DNA from: Pseudomonas sp. GGS8
GTDB lineage: Bacteria; Pseudomonadota; Gammaproteobacteria; Pseudomonadales; Pseudomonadaceae
Direction of reading: 5' to 3'
Assembly (NCBI RefSeq): GCF_024168645.1
Contig: NZ_JALJWF010000001.1
Coordinates: 3,785,501 to 3,849,500 of the forward strand
Length of the DNA stretch: 64,000 nt
Shown here in pieces: positions 9,169 to 17,250 of the stretch. Both the position numbers and the translations under genes were made by a program. Below the pieces are notes generated by a model. The model did no database searches. It saw nothing but the letters and a program-made list of their open reading frames with translations, and was not told the DNA's origin. The stretch's first letter is position 1; each line of letters starts with the position of its first letter.

Positions 9169-9260
9169 CTGTGGGAGCGGGCTTGCCCGCGAAAGCGGAC
9201 TGACATTCAACATTAATGTTGGCTGATGCACCGCCATCGCGGGCAAGCCCGCTCCACAGG
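9169..9260. repeat. REP pair (REPIN), family A
   Basis: TGTGGGAGCGGGCTTGCCCG and its inverted complement flank about 45 bases. The right arm lacks one C (GCTCCACAG). It sits between apeB and rluA. Confidence 0.9.
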
Positions 9261-9274
9261 GTTTTTGCTTACGC

Positions 9275-9910
9275 TTAAAACGGTGCCGGGCACTCGAAGC
9301 GCAAACGTTCGCCGCTTTGCGGATGAGTGAAGCTCAGCATGCTCGCGTGCAGGCACAGGCGCGGCCAGGCAGCCAATGCTTGCTCATGGGCGTAGAGCCC
9401 GTCACCCAACAGCGGGTGGCCGATGGAGAGCATGTGCACGCGCAACTGGTGAGAACGGCCGGTGATCGGTGTCAGCTCGACGCGGCACCAGTCGCCACAA
9501 CGCTCCAGTACGCGCCAGAAGGTCAGGGCGTGCTTGCCGAATTCGTGGTCCACCACGTGACGTGGTTTGGTCGGCGGATCGTAGCGCAGGGGCAGGTCGA
9601 TGCTGCCGCTGTCCAGTTCCGGTTGTCCCCAGCACAGGGCGGTGTAGGCCTTTTCGGTTTCGCGGTCGTGAAATTGCCGAGACAGCTCGCGATGAGTGTC
9701 CGGGTCACGGGCCAGCAGAATGATGCCTGAGGTTTCCCAGTCCAGCCGATGGACAATTCGCGCTTCCGGGTAGCCGTTTTCTTGCAGGCGCGTAATCAGG
9801 CAGTCCTTGTTGTCATCGGCCCGGCCGGGGACGGAGAGCAACAGGGTCGGTTTGTCCACCACCAGTACGGCGGCGTCCTGATGGATGATGCGGATGTTGG
9901 ACAGCGGCAT
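9275..9910 (-). CDS. rluA: RluA-family pseudouridine synthase
   Basis: The 211-residue enzyme carries the RluA-type catalytic motif HRLDWETSGI with the catalytic aspartate at residue 57, and later GRSHQLRVHM typical of the family. By family and length it isomerises uridine in 23S rRNA (U746) and/or tRNA (U32). It follows minE on the same strand, an arrangement conserved in pseudomonads. The start MPLSNIRIIH is supported by alignment to the compact, S4-less RluA subgroup. Confidence 0.9.
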   Translation of the reverse strand: MPLSNIRIIHQDAAVLVVDKPTLLLSVPGRADDNKDCLITRLQENGYPEARIVHRLDWETSGIILLARDPDTHRELSRQFHDRETEKAYTALCWGQPELDSGSIDLPLRYDPPTKPRHVVDHEFGKHALTFWRVLERCGDWCRVELTPITGRSHQLRVHMLSIGHPLLGDGLYAHEQALAAWPRLCLHASMLSFTHPQSGERLRFECPAPF

Positions 9911-9942
9911 TAAAACAGCCTCGTAACAAACGCCAACGGCGA

Positions 9943-9976
9943 CTCAGGCCCCCTCCAGTCATGGAAGGGCCCTGAG
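9943..9976. other. Hairpin between minE and rluA
   Basis: CTCAGGCCC and GGGCCCTGAG form an inverted repeat in the 90-bp spacer. There is no T-tract on either strand, so it is more likely a processing or attenuation structure than a simple terminator. Confidence 0.4.
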
Positions 9977-10001
9977 CCGCCGTGGCTCCCGCCGGATCGA
10001 C

Positions 10002-10256
10002 TCAGCGATCGGGCAGGGTGATATTGAGTTCCAGAATCGAGCAGCTGCCCTGGTTTTCCAGAGCGACGTGCACGTCATCGGACCCGATATTGACGTACTT
10101 GCGGATCACTTCCACCAGTTCCTTCTGCAAGGCTGGCAGGTAGTCCGGCGTACTGCGCTGGCCGCGTTCATGCGCCACGATGATCTGTAGACGCTCTTTC
10201 GCTACCGAGGCGGTACTGGGCTTTTTGTTGGCACGAAAGAAGTCAAAAAGGTTCAT
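10002..10256 (-). CDS. minE: Cell division topological specificity factor MinE
   Basis: The 84-residue protein has the MinE layout: an N-terminal amphipathic and MinD-stimulating segment ([30 protein letters not shown]) and a C-terminal topological specificity domain ([17 protein letters not shown]). It drives MinD release from the membrane and so pole-to-pole oscillation. Its ATG overlaps the minD stop by one base (TAATG), so the genes are coupled. Confidence 0.97.
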   Translation of the reverse strand: MNLFDFFRANKKPSTASVAKERLQIIVAHERGQRSTPDYLPALQKELVEVIRKYVNIGSDDVHVALENQGSCSILELNITLPDR

Positions 10257-11068
10257 TACCTACCTCCAAAAAGTCGCTCGAAGAATCCCTTCTTCTCGAC
10301 ATCGAGGAAACGATGGTCCACGGTCTTGCCCAACAGACGATCGACGGCATCGCTGTACGCTTGGCCGGCGTCGCTCTGGTCGTCGAGAATCACCGGCACG
10401 CCCTGGTTGGAGGCCTTGAGGACGGCTTGCGATTCCGGAATCACGCCCAGCAAGGTCACCGCGAGGATTTCCTTGACGTCTTCGACGCCGAGCATTTCGC
10501 CGTTGCTGACGCGAGTAGGGTTGTAGCGAGTCAGCAGCAGGTGTTCCTTGATCGGGTCTTCGCCGTTTTCGGCGCGACGGGACTTGCTGGCCAACAGGCC
10601 CAGCATGCGGTCCGAGTCACGTACGGAGGAGACTTCCGGGTTGGTCACGACAATCGCTTCGTCAGCGAAGTACATCGCCAGGTGGGCACCTTTCTCGATA
10701 CCGGCCGGGGAGTCGCAGACCACGAATTCGAAGTCTTCTTTCAACTGCATCAGGACTTTTTCTACGCCTTCCTGGGTCAGCGCGTCTTTGTCGCGGGTCT
10801 GACTGGCGGCCAGTACGTAGAGGTTTTCCAGGCGCTTGTCTTTGATCAGGGCCTGTTGCAGGTTGGCTTCGCCGTTCACCACGTTGACGAAGTCATACAC
10901 CACGCGGCGCTCGCAACCCATGATCAGGTCGAGGTTACGCAAACCGACGTCGAAGTCGACGATAACTGTTTTGTGACCACGCAGAGCGAGGCCGGTACCG
11001 ATAGCGGCGCTGGTGGTGGTCTTACCCACACCACCCTTGCCGGATGTAACCACGAGAATCTTGGCCAA
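10256..11068 (-). CDS. minD: Septum site-determining ATPase MinD
   Basis: This 270-residue ATPase has a deviant Walker A ([11 protein letters not shown], residues 10-20), [10 protein letters not shown] and CDSPAGIE motifs, and a C-terminal amphipathic membrane-targeting helix ([11 protein letters not shown]). It recruits MinC to the membrane and oscillates with MinE to block polar division. The start is a TTG at 11068: no ATG or GTG gives the conserved N-terminus [12 protein letters not shown]. An AGGGG lies upstream. Confidence 0.97.
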   Translation of the reverse strand: MAKILVVTSGKGGVGKTTTSAAIGTGLALRGHKTVIVDFDVGLRNLDLIMGCERRVVYDFVNVVNGEANLQQALIKDKRLENLYVLAASQTRDKDALTQEGVEKVLMQLKEDFEFVVCDSPAGIEKGAHLAMYFADEAIVVTNPEVSSVRDSDRMLGLLASKSRRAENGEDPIKEHLLLTRYNPTRVSNGEMLGVEDVKEILAVTLLGVIPESQAVLKASNQGVPVILDDQSDAGQAYSDAVDRLLGKTVDHRFLDVEKKGFFERLFGGR

Positions 11069-11112
11069 GGTGTTTTACCCCTAAGGAAAAAGGACGTTTA
11101 GCCCCTGAAAAA

Positions 11113-11246
11113 CATCTCTTGAAAAACTACTGCAGTCGGACAGCCTTGGCTGGAATCCGGCTCTGAGCGGCGTTTACCCCCGGTAAACACTGCTTTTAGC
11201 CGTTTTCCTACTTCGTTTGAGCCGTTTTCGCTACGTTTTAGAGATG
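11113..11246. repeat. Possible small mobile-element-like insert between minC and minD
   Basis: The 134-bp segment begins CATCTCT and ends AGAGATG. Inside are a perfect 7-bp inverted repeat (GTTTACC-CCC-GGTAAAC at 11172-11188) and two adjacent 22-bp near-repeats starting AGCCGTTTTC at 11198 and 11220. Similar sequence (CTTGAAAAACTACTGCAGT and CTTGGAAAATGCGGCAGTA) lies at both borders. This is not a family I can name. Confidence 0.4.
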
Positions 11247-11269
11247 CTTGGAAAATGCGGCAGTATCCG

Positions 11270-12007
11270 TTAAAGCCGAATGATGTTCAACACGTCACCC
11301 GACAGGCTGACTTGTACGCCTGCGCCCCACAATGGATCGCGACGCAGGTCCTCGGAAACCTTGTAGTGACCGGCGATGGAGACCAGTTCAGCGGTCATTT
11401 GCTGACAGAAAATCCTGGCTTTCGTGTCGCCTTTGACGCCGGCCAGGACACGACCGCGCATCGGGCCGTATACATGGATGTTCCCGTCGGCGAGAAGTTC
11501 CGCCCCCGGGCTGACCGACGAAATCACCACCAGATCGCTGCCCTGGGCATAAATCTGCTGGCCACCTCGTACTGGCGACGTGATGATTTTCGTCGGTTTG
11601 ATGGTCGGTTCCGGCGGTTTTTCCGGTTTTTTCGCTACGACGCCTTCGAGCGGGTCGAGCGGGCGTTCGCGCGCGCCGGACGGCGGCAGCACCGGCAGGT
11701 CGACTGCGATGGCGGCGGCGATGTCTTCGATGCGGCTGGCACGGATCGCCAGGGTGCGCAGGCCATGCTGGCGGCAGATGCGCATCAATCCCGGCAGGTC
11801 GACCGAGCCTTCGCTGGCCGGGAGTTTGTCCAGGGCCAGTACCAGCGGCGCATTACTGAAGAAGTTGGGCGCCTGGGCGACCTTGGCGGCCAGTTGCCGA
11901 TCAAGGTTCTCGAGGTCGTTACGGGCCAGTTCCAGCACCGTAATGGCAAGCATGCTGCCCTTCAACTGGAACACGGGATCTTGGTCTAGCGGTTCGGTTT
12001 GGCTCAT
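11270..12007 (-). CDS. minC: Septum formation inhibitor MinC
   Basis: The 245-residue protein has the N-terminal FtsZ-inhibiting domain and, after a Pro/Lys-rich linker ([16 protein letters not shown]), the C-terminal beta-helical domain ([29 protein letters not shown] region, [12 protein letters not shown]) that binds MinD. The start [11 protein letters not shown] at 12007 fits the family. It is first of the min genes and separated from minD by about 200 bp that hold repeated sequence. Confidence 0.96.
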   Translation of the reverse strand: MSQTEPLDQDPVFQLKGSMLAITVLELARNDLENLDRQLAAKVAQAPNFFSNAPLVLALDKLPASEGSVDLPGLMRICRQHGLRTLAIRASRIEDIAAAIAVDLPVLPPSGARERPLDPLEGVVAKKPEKPPEPTIKPTKIITSPVRGGQQIYAQGSDLVVISSVSPGAELLADGNIHVYGPMRGRVLAGVKGDTKARIFCQQMTAELVSIAGHYKVSEDLRRDPLWGAGVQVSLSGDVLNIIRL

Positions 12008-12090
12008 GGTCGGCATACAACGGCTTGTCACTAAAAGTGCCGAGACTTATAACGAGAACGCCCGCAGGCCGCAAGCCGGGTCGAACGATG

Positions 12091-12096
12091 TAGAAT
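12091..12096 (+). promoter_or_regulatory. Candidate -10 element for the lauroyl acyltransferase gene
   Basis: TAGAAT followed by GCGCGGCC lies 30 bp before the start at 12126, the same context seen upstream of speE in this window. No convincing -35 hexamer is visible. Confidence 0.35.
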
Positions 12097-12125
12097 GCGC
12101 GGCCATTAACTTTCCGGAACCTTTA

Positions 12126-13058
12126 ATGGAACGCCCGCGATTTCGAACAGCATTTCTTTCTCCGCGTTTCTGGCCGCTGTGGTGTGGCTTGGGGCTGTTG
12201 TGGCTGATTGTGCAGTTGCCGTATCCGGCGTTACTGGCGATCGGTCGCGCCCTGGGTGCATTGATGTACCGAGTGGCCGGCGACCGACGGCGCATTGCCA
12301 AGCGCAATCTTGAACTGTGTTTCCCTGAAAAGTCCGCTGCCGAGCGCAAGCGCCTGCTCAAGGAAAACTTCGCGTCCACCGGCATCGCCTTCTTCGAGAT
12401 GGCCATGAGCTGGTGGTGGTCGCGCAAGCGTCTGGCGAAACTGGCCCATGTCGAAGGCCTGGAGCATTTGAAACAGGCTCAGGCGGAAGGCAAGGGGGTG
12501 ATTCTGATGGCCGTGCATTTCACTACGCTGGAGATCGGCGCGGCGTTGCTCGGTCAGCAACACACCATCGATGGCATGTACCGCGAACACAAGAATCCGC
12601 TGTTCGACTTCATCCAGCGCCGAGGCCGCGAGCGGCACAACCTCGACTCGCTGGCGGTAGAGCGCGATGACGTGCGCGGCATGCTCAAACTGCTGCGGGC
12701 AGGGAGAGCGATCTGGTACGCACCGGATCAGGACTACGGCGCCAAGCAAAGTATCTTCGTGCCGCTGTTCGGGATTCAGGCGGCGACTGTCACCGCCACC
12801 AGCAAATTCGCACGCTTGGGCAAGGCGCTGGTGGTGCCGTTCACCCAGGAGCGCCTGGCTGACGGCAGCGGTTATCGACTGGTGATTCATGCCCCGCTCG
12901 AAGGCTTTCCCGGCGAGACGGAAGAGGCCGATTGCATTCGGATCAATCAGTGGGTCGAAAGTGCATTGCGTGAATGTCCGGAGCAATACCTTTGGGCGCA
13001 TCGCCGCTTCAAGAGCCGCCCACCGGGTGAGCCGAAGCTGTACGCCAAACGCGGTTGA
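12126..13058 (+). CDS. htrB: Lipid A biosynthesis lauroyl acyltransferase (HtrB/LpxL family)
   Basis: The 310-residue inner-membrane enzyme has one N-terminal membrane segment (FWPLWCGLGLLWLIVQ) and the family's H-x4-D/E catalytic motif as HFTTLE (His131, Glu136). It adds a secondary acyl chain to lipid A. The start MERPRFRTAF fits the family; the open frame continues upstream through minC but that part is antisense. The gene is divergent from minC, as in other pseudomonads. Confidence 0.94.
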   Translation: MERPRFRTAFLSPRFWPLWCGLGLLWLIVQLPYPALLAIGRALGALMYRVAGDRRRIAKRNLELCFPEKSAAERKRLLKENFASTGIAFFEMAMSWWWSRKRLAKLAHVEGLEHLKQAQAEGKGVILMAVHFTTLEIGAALLGQQHTIDGMYREHKNPLFDFIQRRGRERHNLDSLAVERDDVRGMLKLLRAGRAIWYAPDQDYGAKQSIFVPLFGIQAATVTATSKFARLGKALVVPFTQERLADGSGYRLVIHAPLEGFPGETEEADCIRINQWVESALRECPEQYLWAHRRFKSRPPGEPKLYAKRG

Positions 13059-13093
13059 GTCACCGATCCCTTTAAGCACCATGGAGTGTTGCA

Positions 13094-14266
13094 ATGAGTC
13101 CTGCTGAACCGGTTACAGGGTTGATTCTTTCCGGCGGTGGGGCTCGCGCGGCCTATCAAGTAGGCGTGCTGGCAGCGATTGCCGAGCTGCTGCCGATGGG
13201 CGCGGCGAATCCGTTTCCGGTGATCGTCGGCACCTCGGCCGGCGCAATCAATGCGGTCAGCCTGGCCAGTGGGGCGATGGATTTTCGTGGCGCGATCGAG
13301 CGTCTGACGGCCTTCTGGCAAGGTTTTCGCAGCCATCTGGTATTGCGCAGCGATTGGCCGGGGGTGATTCATCAAGCCACCCGTTTTGTCAGTCACAACC
13401 TGATGGGCATTGGCTCGCCGGTGCCGGTGGCCCTGCTCAACAGCTCGCCGCTGCGCGGTTTGCTCAATCACAAACTGCACATGCCCGGGATTGCCGAAGC
13501 GATTGCGCAAAAGCAATTGCGGGCCGTCGCCGTTACGGCGTTCGGCTATGAGTCCGGTCAGGCGGTCACGTTTTATCAGGGTGGCGGCACTATCGAATCC
13601 TGGTTGCGCCATCGGCGAATCGGCGTGCCGACCCAGTTGAGCGTCGACCATCTGCTGGCCAGTTCCGCGATTCCATTGCTGTTCGCACCCGTAAAAATCG
13701 GCGAAGAATATTTCGGCGATGGCGCGGTGCGTCAATCGGCACCGATCAGCCCGGCCCTGCACCTGGGCGCCAGTCGCGTGCTGGTGGTGGGCGTCAGCGG
13801 CAACCCGCGCGGGGTCGATCCGCAACAGCCGCTGCAACGCGCCTACACCGGTCAGCAGCCGACCCTGGCGCAAGTCGGTGGGCACCTGCTTAACAGTACG
13901 TTCATTGACAGCCTGGAAAGTGACATCGAGTTGTTGCAGCGTCTGAACCAGTTCAGCCATCTCCTGCCCGACGGCATGTCGAGTCGGGCATTGGGGGCGG
14001 CGCCAGTGGATGTGTTGGTGATTTCACCGAGTCAGCCGATCGATGAAATTGCAGCGCGGCATCGCCAGGAATTGCCGGCGGCCTTGCGCTTGTTTTTGCG
14101 CGGGCCGGGGGCGACCAAGACCAGCGGGGCGGGGGTGCTGAGTTATCTGCTGTTCGAGGCGGGGTATTGCAGCGAATTGATTGACCTGGGGCGGCGCGAT
14201 GCGTTGGCCAAGCGCGATGAGCTGTGCCGGTTTCTGGGGTTGGTGGAGCCTGCGGTTTCGGCTTGA
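13094..14266 (+). CDS. Patatin-like phospholipase
   Basis: The 390-residue protein has the patatin signature: oxyanion loop GGGARAAY (from residue 14), nucleophile elbow GTSAG with Ser48, and the second dyad residue in DGA with Asp209. It is expected to hydrolyse acyl esters of phospholipids or related lipids. There is no signal peptide, so it is likely cytoplasmic or membrane-peripheral. It starts 35 bp after the lipid A acyltransferase, GGAGTG precedes the ATG, and the two may be co-transcribed. Confidence 0.92.
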   Translation: MSPAEPVTGLILSGGGARAAYQVGVLAAIAELLPMGAANPFPVIVGTSAGAINAVSLASGAMDFRGAIERLTAFWQGFRSHLVLRSDWPGVIHQATRFVSHNLMGIGSPVPVALLNSSPLRGLLNHKLHMPGIAEAIAQKQLRAVAVTAFGYESGQAVTFYQGGGTIESWLRHRRIGVPTQLSVDHLLASSAIPLLFAPVKIGEEYFGDGAVRQSAPISPALHLGASRVLVVGVSGNPRGVDPQQPLQRAYTGQQPTLAQVGGHLLNSTFIDSLESDIELLQRLNQFSHLLPDGMSSRALGAAPVDVLVISPSQPIDEIAARHRQELPAALRLFLRGPGATKTSGAGVLSYLLFEAGYCSELIDLGRRDALAKRDELCRFLGLVEPAVSA

Positions 14267-14281
14267 AATTTGCGGTGCGGC

Positions 14282-14374
14282 CATCGCGGGCAAGCCCGCT
14301 CCCACAAGGATTTCTGTCGTACACAGAATTTGAATTCGACAATAATCTCTGTGGGAGCTGGCTTGCCCGCGAAG
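14282..14374. repeat. REP pair (REPIN), family A
   Basis: ATCGCGGGCAAGCCCGCTCC and an inverted copy (GTGGGAGCTGGCTTGCCCGC, one mismatch) flank about 40 bases between the convergent patatin and Tsx-like porin genes. Confidence 0.9.
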
Positions 14375-14397
14375 GCCTCCTTACAGACGCCTTCGGA

Positions 14398-15183
14398 TCA
14401 GAAGTGGAACTTCACCAGCAAGCTCGTGTTGCTCTGATCGGTCTTGAAGTACTGGCTGTCCCTGATTCCGTACTTGTCCGACCAGTAGTCGTACTCGACA
14501 CCCACATACAACTGCTTCTCGCCAATGTTCAACGCTTTGCCCAGGTCATATTTGATCTGCGGGTTGAAGTGCAGGTTGGCGTGGTAAGTGCCTTTGCTGT
14601 TCTGGTCGTTGTCGACCACCCAGTCCATGAAGCCATCGATCAGGATGTTCGAATCGCCCACGGGAATGGTGTAAGACCAGACCGGGGTAATCTGCCAGAC
14701 GTTGTCACCCGGGCGGCTGCCTTCGGTGTGACGCTGGTAGAAGTTCAACTGGAAGTAATCGAACCCGGGAATCGCCAGGTCGAAGCCCGGACCGATCAGG
14801 TAAGACTCGGTATCGCCTTCACCGAACTCGTACGTCATGGCCAGCAGCACGTCCTTGACCGGGCCGAACTCCAGTTTCTGGTCGAAGATTTTGCCAAACG
14901 ATAAGCGTGGACTGATTTCGCCGTAGTAGGTGTTCGAACCGACGCCGGGGTCGTCCTTGCCGTTGTAGAAAATCTTGTCGACGAACATGAAGTTGTCGCC
15001 GTATTTCCAGGCGTCGGCATGCTCGAAGGTCACCGTTTGCTGAATGCGCGGGTTGACCTGGAAATCCTTGCCATAGAGGTAGGTCAGGCTGTTGTTCTGC
15101 CATTGCAGCAAGTCGCCGGCCATGGCCTGCCCCCCGGCCAGCAAGGTTCCCGCGAGCATCAGGCTGGTGCACGTACGTTTCAT
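14398..15183 (-). CDS. Tsx-like nucleoside-specific outer-membrane porin
   Basis: The 261-residue precursor has a signal peptide ending QAMA-GDLL near residue 23 and alternating amphipathic strands ending in a C-terminal aromatic residue (LLVKFHF), as expected for an outer-membrane barrel. The strand pattern with many Tyr, Trp and Asp residues and NSLTYLYGKDF near the start fit the Tsx/OmpK family of nucleoside channels. GGGAGCAACCGA precedes the ATG. Its place after a xanthine/urate permease supports a role in purine uptake. Confidence 0.82.
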   Translation of the reverse strand: MKRTCTSLMLAGTLLAGGQAMAGDLLQWQNNSLTYLYGKDFQVNPRIQQTVTFEHADAWKYGDNFMFVDKIFYNGKDDPGVGSNTYYGEISPRLSFGKIFDQKLEFGPVKDVLLAMTYEFGEGDTESYLIGPGFDLAIPGFDYFQLNFYQRHTEGSRPGDNVWQITPVWSYTIPVGDSNILIDGFMDWVVDNDQNSKGTYHANLHFNPQIKYDLGKALNIGEKQLYVGVEYDYWSDKYGIRDSQYFKTDQSNTSLLVKFHF

Positions 15184-15663
15184 TCGGTTGCTCCCAAAAA
15201 GTAGGTGGTTCCACGTTATTTTTCTAAGGTCGGCGCTCTGGTGTGGCGCCTTTTCTTGCAGCTGTAAAAAATCATCCATTCGGTCAGCTTTGGTGCTGTT
15301 AGCAAGAGCTGAGCCAAGGCTTTCAAAAAGCCAAAAAATGCCCGTTCGGCTGTTCTAAAACAGTCGATTGAGCGTCTTTTCGGGAAGCCTTGGTACTGTC
15401 CAGAGCCGGGGTAAGTTGGCTTTTTGGTCAGGAATTAAATCCGGGCTTTTTTTTAGCGCGAATTCGGGCGGGCGCGGAGAATACTGACTCCTTGGCCAGG
15501 TCTCAAGTGCCCCGCAACAGAGCACTGGCGACAGGTATGGGGCATTGCTGAACGACAGACCTGTCTGGGTACGAATCATCTGTTGCTCCCTTTTTTTTAT
15601 TGTTTGAGGTGCAGGCAGCCACCCCTGTGGGAACTCGCCACAGGGTGTGTGTTTTTTACTGTG
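15184..15663. other. 480-bp intergenic region, no confident gene
   Basis: The region is A+T-richer than its surroundings. It holds a 5-bp GGCGC/GCGCC hairpin followed by TTTTCTT at 15232-15257, a CCCTGTGG/CCACAGGG hairpin at 15623-15645 with a T-tract on the plus side, and one open frame on the minus strand (15355-15579, 74 codons) with an excellent ribosome binding site (GGGAGCAACAG before ATG). That frame has codon use unlike Pseudomonas genes and no recognisable motif. Confidence 0.5.
15623..15657 (+). terminator. Hairpin at the 3' end of the urate permease gene
   Basis: CCCTGTGG and CCACAGGG form a perfect 8-bp stem with a 7-base loop followed on the plus strand by GTGTGTGTTTTTT. Its T-tract is on the plus strand, opposite to the permease gene, so its role for that gene is uncertain. 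Confidence 0.35.
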
Positions 15664-17022
15664 TCAGTGCGGGTGGGCGTGGCAGTCGTTGACGGCTGCG
15701 CGTTCGTGACCGCCGAGAATGTTGAACAACAGGTTCAACGACAGGGCGCTAAGTGTGGCCATGGCGATGCCGCTGTGGGTGATCGGGCTCATCCACATTG
15801 GCAGATGGGCGAAGAATTCCGGGCGCACCACCGGGATCAGCCCCATGCCGATGCTCACCGCCACCAGCAACTGGTTGCGCCGGTCACCGATGTCGGCTTC
15901 CTGAAGAATCTTGATTCCGGTGGCGGCGACCATGCCGAACATCGCGATTGCCGCACCGCCCAAGACCGCCGGCGGAATCGACGCCACCAGGAACGCGGCT
16001 TTCGGCAGCAGGCTCAGCACGATCAGTAAGCCACCGGCGACGATGGTCACCGAGCGGCAACGCACGCCGGTCATCTGTACCAGGCCAATGTTCTGGGCGA
16101 ATGAGGAGTGGGTGAAGGTGTTGAAGAAACCGGCAAAAAACGAAGCGCCGGCATCGCACAGCAAGCCACGGCGCAGCATCCGTGGTGTGACGTCCTGGCC
16201 GGTGATTTTGCCCAGCGCCAGGAACATCCCGGTGGACTCGACGAAGATGATCACCACCACCAGGCACATGGACAGAATGGGGGCGAGTTCGAATGTCGGC
16301 ATGCCGAAATGCAGCGGGGTGACGATTTGCAGCCACGGCGCCTGAGTCATGCCGCTGAGGTCGACCATGCCGATCACGCCGCAAATCACATAACCCAGGC
16401 ACATGCCGATCAGCACCGAAATATTGACCCAGAAGCCGCGCATGAAGCGGTGGACCAGCAGAATGGTGGTCAACACCAGTGCGGCAATGGCCAGGTAGAC
16501 AGGTGAACCGAATTGAACCGCGCCTGCGCCGCCACCGGCCCAGTTCACGGCCACGGGGAACAGCGATAAACCGATCGAGGTGATGACGGTGCCGGTCACC
16601 AGCGGCGGGAAGAAGCGCACGACTTTGGACATGAAGGGCGCGATGAGTATGCCGAAGAAACCGGCGGCGATGGTCGCGCCGAAAATCCCATGCAGGCCGA
16701 TGCCGGGCATTCCGGCCATGGCCACCATGCTGCCGACCGCGGCGAAACTGGCGCCCATCATCACCGGCATGCGGATGCCCATCGGGCCGATGCCCAGCGA
16801 CTGGACGATGGTGGCGATGCCGGCCACCAGCAGGTCGGCGTTGATCAGAAAGGCGATTTCTTCACGGCTCAGGCCCGCGGCCTGCCCGATGATCAGCGGC
16901 GCTGCAATGGCGCCGCCGTACATCAGCAGTACGTGCTGCAGACCGACCAGAATCAGTTGAACAAGGGGCAAACGTTGAATGGCGGGTGCGTCGGGGATGC
17001 GCGCTTCGGATAGCTCGGACAT
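15664..17022 (-). CDS. NCS2 family xanthine/urate permease
   Basis: The 452-residue inner-membrane protein has about 14 hydrophobic segments and the nucleobase-ascorbate transporter signature as QNIGLVQMTG, with the EST motif region in IIFVESTGMFLALGKITG. It should import xanthine or urate with a cation. It is on the same strand and downstream of puuD, separated only by a family B repeat, so it is part of the urate catabolism region. The exact substrate cannot be fixed from sequence. Confidence 0.9.
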   Translation of the reverse strand: MSELSEARIPDAPAIQRLPLVQLILVGLQHVLLMYGGAIAAPLIIGQAAGLSREEIAFLINADLLVAGIATIVQSLGIGPMGIRMPVMMGASFAAVGSMVAMAGMPGIGLHGIFGATIAAGFFGILIAPFMSKVVRFFPPLVTGTVITSIGLSLFPVAVNWAGGGAGAVQFGSPVYLAIAALVLTTILLVHRFMRGFWVNISVLIGMCLGYVICGVIGMVDLSGMTQAPWLQIVTPLHFGMPTFELAPILSMCLVVVIIFVESTGMFLALGKITGQDVTPRMLRRGLLCDAGASFFAGFFNTFTHSSFAQNIGLVQMTGVRCRSVTIVAGGLLIVLSLLPKAAFLVASIPPAVLGGAAIAMFGMVAATGIKILQEADIGDRRNQLLVAVSIGMGLIPVVRPEFFAHLPMWMSPITHSGIAMATLSALSLNLLFNILGGHERAAVNDCHAHPH

Positions 17023-17071
17023 GCAACACCTCGGATCTTTTTTATTCTTGTGATTTTTGTATCAGGGGGAC

Positions 17072-17222
17072 CTGTGGCGAGGGGCTTGCTGTGGCGAGGG
17101 GGCTTGCCCCCGTTGGGCTGCGGAGCAGCCCCAAAACCAACAACCGCGTCCCATCTGGAGGACCGCATCCGCTGGTTTTGCGACCGCTTCGCGGTCGAAC
17201 GGGGGCAAGCCCCCTCGCCACA
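17072..17222. repeat. REP-like inverted pair, family B, with duplicated head
   Basis: The arms match the elements at 7656 and 40314. Here the left arm is preceded by an extra truncated copy of its own first 16 bases (CTGTGGCGAGGGGCTTG followed at once by CTGTGGCGAGGGGGCTTG). Confidence 0.85.
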
Positions 17223-17250
17223 CAAAACCTATCGCCACAATGGTTTTTAC

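Noticed and set aside
7716..9203. Long plus-strand frame opposite the M18 aminopeptidase
   Set aside because: It is antisense to a gene with full zinc-site motifs; long antisense frames are expected at this G+C content.
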